This document shows, in pieces, positions 58,958-64,000 of a stretch of 64,000 nucleotides of DNA (position 1 is its first letter; every line of letters begins with the position of its first letter). The stretch comes from DAORHV01 sp964434575 (GTDB taxonomy: Bacteria; Patescibacteriota; Gracilibacteria; Peribacterales; Peribacteraceae). The position numbers and the translations under genes are program-made. The notes under the pieces were generated by a model. It saw only the letters and a list, made by a program, of their open reading frames with translations. It was not told the DNA's origin and did no database searches. The stretch lies in NCBI GenBank assembly GCA_964434575.1, contig CAYSWB010000001.1:1-64000 (forward strand). Direction: 5' to 3'.

Positions 58958-60112
58958 ATGTCCTCCCTGTTCACGTCGGAATCGGTGACCGAGGGTCACC
59001 CCGACAAAGTCTGCGACCAGATCAGCGACGCCGTCCTGGACTACGCGCTGTCCAAGGACCCGTCCTCGCACGTTGCCTGCGAGTGCCTCGTGACCACCGG
59101 ACTGGTGGTCGTGGCCGGCGAAATCAAGACCAAGACCTACATCCCGATGGCCGAGATCGCCCGTGAGACGATCCGCCAGATCGGCTACGACGACGCCGTG
59201 TTCGGCTTCGACCACAAGGCCTGCGCCGTGGTGGTGTGCGTCGGCGAGCAGTCGCCCGACATCGACCAGGGCGTGGCCGAGAACAAGAAGCAGGAGGAGC
59301 AGGGTGCCGGCGACCAGGGTCTGATGTTCGGCTACGCATGCGACGAGACCCCGGAGCTGATGCCGCTCCCCATCTCCCTGTCCCACCAGCTCACGCGCAA
59401 GCTCGCCGAGGTGCGCAAGGCTGGCGGACTGAAGTACCTGCGTCCGGACGGCAAGAGCCAGGTGACGGTGGAGTACGGCGACGACGGTCAGCCCAAGCGC
59501 GTGCACGCAGTGGTGGTGTCCACCCAGCACGCCGAGGACGTGACGCACGAGCAGATCTGCAAGGACATCAAGAAGCACATCATCGAGCCGGTGTGCGGCA
59601 AGTGGCTGGATGCCAAGACCGTGTACCACATCAACCCGACCGGACGCTTCGTCATCGGCGGCCCTCCGGGTGACTGCGGCGTGACCGGACGCAAGATCAT
59701 CGTCGACACGTACGGCGGTTACAGCCGCCACGGCGGCGGCGCCTTCTCGGGCAAGGACCCGAGCAAGGTGGACCGCTCCGCCGCGTACGCCGCCCGTTGG
59801 GTGGCCAAGCACGTGGTGAAGGCCGGCCTGGCCAAGAAGTGCGAGGTGCAGGTGGCTTACGCCATCGGCGTGGCCGCCCCGGTGAGCATCCGCGTGGACA
59901 CGTTCGGCACCGGCACCGTGCCGGACGCCAAGCTGGAAGAGGCGGTGAAGAAGACCTTCGACCTGCGCCCGGCGCACATCATCAAGGACTTGGACCTGCT
60001 CAAGCCCCAGTACAAGAAGATCGCCGCCTACGGCCACATGGGCCGCGAGGACACCGACGTCGCGTGGGAGAAGTGCACGCGTCTCGAAGAACTGAAGAAG
60101 GCAGCCAAGTAA
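58958..60112 (+). CDS. metK: S-adenosylmethionine synthetase
   Basis: Makes S-adenosylmethionine from methionine and ATP. It has 384 residues from ATG at 58958 (FTSESVTEGHPDKVCDQISD). Other motifs are ACECLVTTGLVVVAGE, FGYACDETPELMP, the conserved GGPPGDCGVTGRKIIVDTYGG, and HGGGAFSGKDPSKVDRSAAY. The upstream leader holds an S-box riboswitch and attenuator; a longer frame within the leader is not homologous. A strong terminator follows. Confidence 0.97.
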   Translation: MSSLFTSESVTEGHPDKVCDQISDAVLDYALSKDPSSHVACECLVTTGLVVVAGEIKTKTYIPMAEIARETIRQIGYDDAVFGFDHKACAVVVCVGEQSPDIDQGVAENKKQEEQGAGDQGLMFGYACDETPELMPLPISLSHQLTRKLAEVRKAGGLKYLRPDGKSQVTVEYGDDGQPKRVHAVVVSTQHAEDVTHEQICKDIKKHIIEPVCGKWLDAKTVYHINPTGRFVIGGPPGDCGVTGRKIIVDTYGGYSRHGGGAFSGKDPSKVDRSAAYAARWVAKHVVKAGLAKKCEVQVAYAIGVAAPVSIRVDTFGTGTVPDAKLEEAVKKTFDLRPAHIIKDLDLLKPQYKKIAAYGHMGREDTDVAWEKCTRLEELKKAAK

Positions 60113-60127
60113 GCGCCGCGACGAACG

Positions 60128-60161
60128 ACGCGGGGGAGAGTGATCTCCTCCGCGTTTTTTT
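60128..60161 (+). terminator. rho-independent terminator of metK
   Basis: ACGCGG-GGGAGA, a four-base loop, TCTCC-T-CCGCGT, then seven T bases. Confidence 0.95.
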
Positions 60162-60280
60162 GTCCGACGGCACTTCCAAACCATCTCGTTCAAGGCGTCT
60201 TTTCGCCTTGCAGAAGGGCTCATCCGACATCCGCTCCGCATCCGGTTGCATGGCCGCACAGAAGGACTACGCTTGCGCAA

Positions 60281-60700
60281 ATGCCCCCTACAACCCTAGA
60301 CGTCATCCGTGAGCGCCCGGATGTCATCGGAGAAATCACGGACCGCCTGAGAGAAACGGCGGACCGCCGCAAAGGTGACGACGATGCCAACGCCGTGCGC
60401 ACGGAGGTCCTCCTCAAGCACCGGCTGGCTTTGGGTGACCGGACGATGATGCCGCATCAGTTCGAGCTTGCGATGGACCAGCACGCATGCCGGACGCACC
60501 GGGAAGCCCCCAATGCGTGCGACAGCGTGGTGTTTTACGGCAAGCCGTGCGGGAACGCCTGCCCGGTGGCGCAAGAGCGCGTGCGGCGCGAAGCTGCAAG
60601 GGACCAGGAAAGGACCAGGCTGCGCATCGCCAACGACGTGTTCGTCACCGACTGGTACATGCCCGAGGCGCACCAGTTGCTGCTGGACCAGGAGGGGTGA
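60281..60700 (+). CDS. Cys-containing unrecognised protein
   Basis: It has 139 residues. A Cys/His cluster (QHACRTHREAPNACDSVVFYG, then KPCGNACPV) at about 67-97 could bind a metal. The ends are helical and charged. TACGCT ends seven bases before ATG at 60281. No family recognised. Confidence 0.65.
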   Translation: MPPTTLDVIRERPDVIGEITDRLRETADRRKGDDDANAVRTEVLLKHRLALGDRTMMPHQFELAMDQHACRTHREAPNACDSVVFYGKPCGNACPVAQERVRREAARDQERTRLRIANDVFVTDWYMPEAHQLLLDQEG

Positions 60701-60799
60701 TATCGGGGCCAGCAGCGGACCTTGCGGGCCGGAGGTGTCCGAAGAATTTGTCGTGAAGGCAAATCCGCTTAGCATAGGGGAATACTTCCCCACACCCGT

Positions 60800-61123
60800 A
60801 TGCCCACCATGTCGGAAACAATCGATGACTCGCTGGACCGCCTGGCCAACGGCGTGGATGCCAATGACCGCCTGACGCTTTCTTCGATCCTGGAAACCGG
60901 GCTGCCGTACATGAGCGACGAACAGATCGGGCGCACGCGGGTGCTGTGCGCGGAGGTGTTCGCCAACCACGCGGCGAAGGCCGGAGCGGGGATGGTGCCG
61001 CAAGCGCGCCGACAACACGTCATGGACAGCCGCCGGGGCGGCTCATACGCGGGCGGAAACACGCCGAACGTCAAAGAAACGGGCTCCCCAGGCAAGCCGG
61101 ACCCGCGCGAGTTCCACATCTGA
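60800..61123 (+). CDS. small unrecognised protein
   Basis: It has 107 residues, helical in the first half and Gly/Arg/Pro-rich in the second. TAGCAT lies about 24 bases before ATG, and a palindrome GGGGAA-TAC-TTCCCC (60776-60790) spans the likely start of transcription, a possible operator. No family recognised. Confidence 0.6.
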   Translation: MPTMSETIDDSLDRLANGVDANDRLTLSSILETGLPYMSDEQIGRTRVLCAEVFANHAAKAGAGMVPQARRQHVMDSRRGGSYAGGNTPNVKETGSPGKPDPREFHI

Positions 61124-61171
61124 CGCAGGGCGTTTCGTCGTGTTTTCCTTACGCGGCGCAAAGTCGGCTTG

Positions 61172-63676
61172 TCACTTCGTCAGCGGCCGGAGGACGGTGC
61201 CGGGGTAGTAGTACTGCAGGATCTGCTCGGCGGTCTTGCCCTCGTTGGCCTGCCCCTCGGCGCCGCAACCGGACATGCCCACGCCGTGCCCGGCCATGGG
61301 GAAACCCTTGCACCACGGATCGTCCTTGGCGCGGAACAGCTCCTGCGAGAACGGGAAGTTGTTCCAGCCTGCCTGTTCGGGCGTGCGGGTCTTGCCGTCG
61401 TCACTGCTGAAGTACGGCGCACGGACGATTTGGCCGGCATACGTGAGCACCTGGCCGTTGACCGAGTTCACCGCCTTCACCCACATGGGGTTGGCCGCTT
61501 CCAGATCGTAACCGCCGTACGCCTGGAACGTAGCCGGGCTGTCGGTGCCGTCGTAGGGCATGCCGGGGAACTTCCGCTTGTCGGACTGCATGTAGTAGGC
61601 CATGTAGCTGCGCGCGGCGATCGCGAACGCACGCTGCTTTTGGTACGGCTCGGTGTCGGGTTCCTCGGCCAGCCCGCGGAGATAGTCCTCCAGGCCGATG
61701 ACGTTGATGAGCACGAGCTGGCCGTCGATCACGCGGCATTCCAGCGTGCCGCGGTAGCGGCGGACTTTGCCGTTCACGGAATCGATGCTCATGACGCCGG
61801 ACGCCGGCTTCAGCGCAAGCGACGCGCCCGACGTATCCACGCCGGTGACCTGCGCGCGGCAGGAGTTGCCGGAGACGGTCAGGCGGACGTTGTCGTTGGC
61901 CAGCACGCGCTTGCCGTCCACGGTGCCGCCGTTCTCGAACCACACCGTCGCCGGGTCGGTGGATGACAGGCGGATGCGGGCGGTGGCGGCATTCTCGGGA
62001 ACGACGTAGGCGGGCGGGGAAGAGATGCGGCTGGACGAAACGCGCGGAACCGACGTGGGCCGCACGACCGGAGGACGCGTGACCTGGCGCACCGTCACCG
62101 ACGACGATGACGACGTGGAAACGGATGGGCGGCTCTCGAACGGATTGGCGTAGGTGTCCACGCGCGAGCGGCGGCCCGATGTCTGCAACGTGTATTTAAT
62201 ACCGCCGATCTCGAACCAGTAGCTGCCCACGTCCCACGGAGCCTGGAGGAGCAGACTGATCTGCAGCACCTCGCCGCCCGGCACGTCGTACTGCGACGCC
62301 AGGCTGGTCTTCACCGGAATCTGGTTCCCGTCCTCCTCCTGGAACAGCAGGATGCCGTTGTCGGAAAGGGCGACCTGCGCGATGCGGCCGTTGGCATGGA
62401 TGCCCGTCTGCGGCGCGACGTACGTGAGACTGATGCGCTGCTTGGCGCCCGGCGCGAGCGTGAGACCGGTGCGACCGACCGCCGCGAGACCCTCGCTGAC
62501 CTTGGTGACGCCGCGCGCCACCGGCACCGGCTTGCTGCTGCTCGACGACGACTTCTTCACCACGCCGGGGAACTTCACGGCCGCGTCCACTTTGCCGCTG
62601 CGGACGTTGGCCGTCACCTGGCCCATGGCGCCGTACATGTAGTAACCGGGACAGTCGGTGGACACCAGGTCGCGGTGGCCGACGAAGGGCGTGAGGAACT
62701 TCTTGCCGTGGTGCTCCACGCCGTTTGCCGGGTTGATGCCGTACGTGACGGACAGCTCCTTCAGCAGCCACTGCAGGCTCTGGACCTGCGCCTGGCTGGG
62801 CTGCTCGAGCTCGAAGTTGCCCATGAGCGAAATGCCGATGGTGCCGACGTTGTTGCAGTACGCGTGTCCCGCCACCACGTGGCGGCCGCCGGTGCGACCC
62901 TCGTAAATCTGACCCTTCTCGTCGATGACGTAGTTGTAGCCGATATCGCCCCAGCCGCGGTTCTCGGCGTGGTACTGGTACAGCGCGCGCATGCGCTCGG
63001 CGGGGTCGCGGTCGTCGTCGCTGATGTACAGCGCGGTGTGGTGGACCACCAGCAGGTTCACGTCCTTGCTGTACGACAACGGCCATTTGTAGTGGCGGCC
63101 GGACGCGTCGGTTTCCATGGTGGACTGCACCTCGAATTGCTCGGGGTAATTCTTCTGCGCGTCCTGGCAGTCGCGCACGCGCTGCGAAGACGTGGTCGCG
63201 GCGTTGTCGCCGGCAGACACGTTGGCGTCGGAATGCTTGGTGTCGGGCGAGACGAAGAGAATGGACTCATCCGCGCCCCACTGTCCGCGCGACAGGATCT
63301 TCGGCGTGGCCATGGCCACGCGTGCGGCCGTCTCCACCCTGGCCGGTCCCTTGGCCACGCGGATGGGATGGACCTCGTAACCCTCGTCGGCGCCGCGCAC
63401 GCGGAAATCGGTGACGCCCTCGGGCAGCATCAGCAGGTTCGTCTCGGTGAGCCCGGGGTCCTGCTCGTCTTCCACCGCGAGCGTGCGCCAGTCGGTCCAT
63501 TTGCCCTCGTGCTTGTAACTCACCTCCAGGTCGCGGTCGCTGCCGGGAAGCCCGAAGCTGATGGCGTCGACCGGCTCGGCAAAACGCTCGTCCGGCTCGG
63601 CCTCGAAGCCCGGAAGCAACGGCGGAGCGATGGACGACAAGAAGACCGCCGTCAGGAGAATGGCGTGGGGTCGCAT
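61172..63676 (-). CDS. exported PGRP amidase fused to SpoIID/LytB domain
   Basis: Likely peptidoglycan hydrolase with two catalytic modules. It has 834 residues: a signal peptide, an N-terminal beta domain, then an N-acetylmuramoyl-L-alanine amidase of the PGRP type (LLVVHHTALY, GDIGYNYVID, GHRDLVSTDCPG with zinc-ligand His and Cys). A Ser-rich linker and a further beta region follow, then a C-terminal SpoIID domain (EEPDTEPYQKQRAFAIAARSYM, YDGTDSPATFQAYGG, GHGVGMSGCGAEG). SpoIID enzymes are lytic transglycosylases acting on denuded glycan, so the fusion could remove stem peptides and then cut the glycan. TATACT ends 11 bases before ATG. Confidence 0.93.
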   Translation of the reverse strand: MRPHAILLTAVFLSSIAPPLLPGFEAEPDERFAEPVDAISFGLPGSDRDLEVSYKHEGKWTDWRTLAVEDEQDPGLTETNLLMLPEGVTDFRVRGADEGYEVHPIRVAKGPARVETAARVAMATPKILSRGQWGADESILFVSPDTKHSDANVSAGDNAATTSSQRVRDCQDAQKNYPEQFEVQSTMETDASGRHYKWPLSYSKDVNLLVVHHTALYISDDDRDPAERMRALYQYHAENRGWGDIGYNYVIDEKGQIYEGRTGGRHVVAGHAYCNNVGTIGISLMGNFELEQPSQAQVQSLQWLLKELSVTYGINPANGVEHHGKKFLTPFVGHRDLVSTDCPGYYMYGAMGQVTANVRSGKVDAAVKFPGVVKKSSSSSSKPVPVARGVTKVSEGLAAVGRTGLTLAPGAKQRISLTYVAPQTGIHANGRIAQVALSDNGILLFQEEDGNQIPVKTSLASQYDVPGGEVLQISLLLQAPWDVGSYWFEIGGIKYTLQTSGRRSRVDTYANPFESRPSVSTSSSSSVTVRQVTRPPVVRPTSVPRVSSSRISSPPAYVVPENAATARIRLSSTDPATVWFENGGTVDGKRVLANDNVRLTVSGNSCRAQVTGVDTSGASLALKPASGVMSIDSVNGKVRRYRGTLECRVIDGQLVLINVIGLEDYLRGLAEEPDTEPYQKQRAFAIAARSYMAYYMQSDKRKFPGMPYDGTDSPATFQAYGGYDLEAANPMWVKAVNSVNGQVLTYAGQIVRAPYFSSDDGKTRTPEQAGWNNFPFSQELFRAKDDPWCKGFPMAGHGVGMSGCGAEGQANEGKTAEQILQYYYPGTVLRPLTK

Positions 63677-63751
63677 TGGAGGTGCGAAGTATACAACAAC
63701 AAACCCGGCGCCTCGCGAAATCGGGGATGATTTTTCCGCCGGAATGCTGTC

Positions 63752-64000
63752 TCAGCGGATTTCGGGGTCGCGCAGCAGTGTTTCGTACTGACCGGCCATC
63801 GCCGCGGCGGAAAATCGTTCATGCACGGCCTTCGGACCGGCTTCGGACAACTTGGCCCGCAACGCGGGATCGGCCAGGGACTTGAGCGCCTTCGCCAGCT
63901 CCCCCGGCGAACCTGCGGGGACGACCAGCGCTTCACCGGGCTGAAGGTGAGCGGCGATGCCGCACTTGTCCGTGACCACCGTGGGAATGCCGAGCGCCAT
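63752..64000 (-). CDS. glycosyltransferase C-terminal fragment, cut by the window edge
   Basis: The last 82 residues of a GT4-like glycosyltransferase, beginning in ALGIPTVVTDKCGIAAHL (after the missing EX7E part) with the usual VVPAGSPGELAKALKSLADP tail. The gene continues beyond 64000. The second glycosyltransferase of the window, near another cell-wall enzyme. Confidence 0.8.
   Translation of the reverse strand: MALGIPTVVTDKCGIAAHLQPGEALVVPAGSPGELAKALKSLADPALRAKLSEAGPKAVHERFSAAAMAGQYETLLRDPEIR

Overview
This is a GC-rich bacterial chromosome window with dense, mixed-strand genes and the standard genetic code (TGA is used as a stop, for example in rnpA). Small core genes sit among many large unrecognised proteins. 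Cysteinyl-tRNA synthetase has HIGN in place of HIGH, and several cell-wall and surface proteins have architectures I associate with Patescibacteria (CPR). My best guess is therefore a high-GC Patescibacteria genome, probably assembled from a metagenome because there are two 100-N scaffold gaps. This placement is inference and I do not go below phylum.

Layout. 1-20,000 is mostly housekeeping: cysS, a class I fructose-bisphosphate aldolase, a rnpA-yidC pair with overlapping GTGA codons, gatC-gatA, dnaJ, khpB (Jag), an HU protein and topA, then tRNA-Trp(CCA) with tRNA fragments on both sides. Among these lie a small set of exported or membrane proteins (7,792-9,629) and a three-gene operon of unknown function (9,764-13,905). 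20,100-26,200 holds large unknown proteins, an MgtC-like membrane protein and a membrane-anchored spermidine-synthase-like protein. 26,236-40,772 is a surface-protein island: an SLH-domain protein, an 811-bp intergenic region with nine copies of a 17-bp motif, a transposase-derived helix-turn-helix protein lacking its catalytic domain, and four exported repeat proteins sharing modules (one with two seven-blade propeller-like halves). A serine hydrolase lies inside the island. 40,967-52,606 carries cell-wall enzymes (two M23 peptidases, DacA, FtsQ), a dNTPase, ssb, YkgJ-like and YfiH-like proteins, NAD(P)HX dehydratase, a glycosyltransferase and a zwf-pgl operon. 52,675-58,726 holds a YbaK-like deacylase and a group of unknown proteins including two NAT-like (C-H-E triad) enzymes alternating with paralogous partner proteins. 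58,772 onward has a SAM-I riboswitch with an attenuator in front of metK, then a PGRP-SpoIID cell-wall protein and a truncated glycosyltransferase.

Two genome-wide patterns stand out. First, about twenty genes have a -10 box (TATACT, TACACT, TACAAT, TATAAT), often with an extended TG, ending only 6-12 nt before the start codon, with no Shine-Dalgarno. This predicts leaderless mRNAs and was used here to choose several starts. Second, at least seven gene junctions carry an intergenic element built from 9-nt units of the form CAGGNGANN or CAAGGAGTC. In six of them the units are arranged as inverted arms that can fold in more than one register. In at least one case the element supplies the stop codons of both flanking genes.

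Functionally, the recognisable genes cover aminoacyl-tRNA formation and quality control, DNA topology, glycolysis and oxidative pentose phosphate entry, SAM synthesis, peptidoglycan remodelling and export. The accessory content is dominated by exported and surface proteins and lineage-specific helical proteins.
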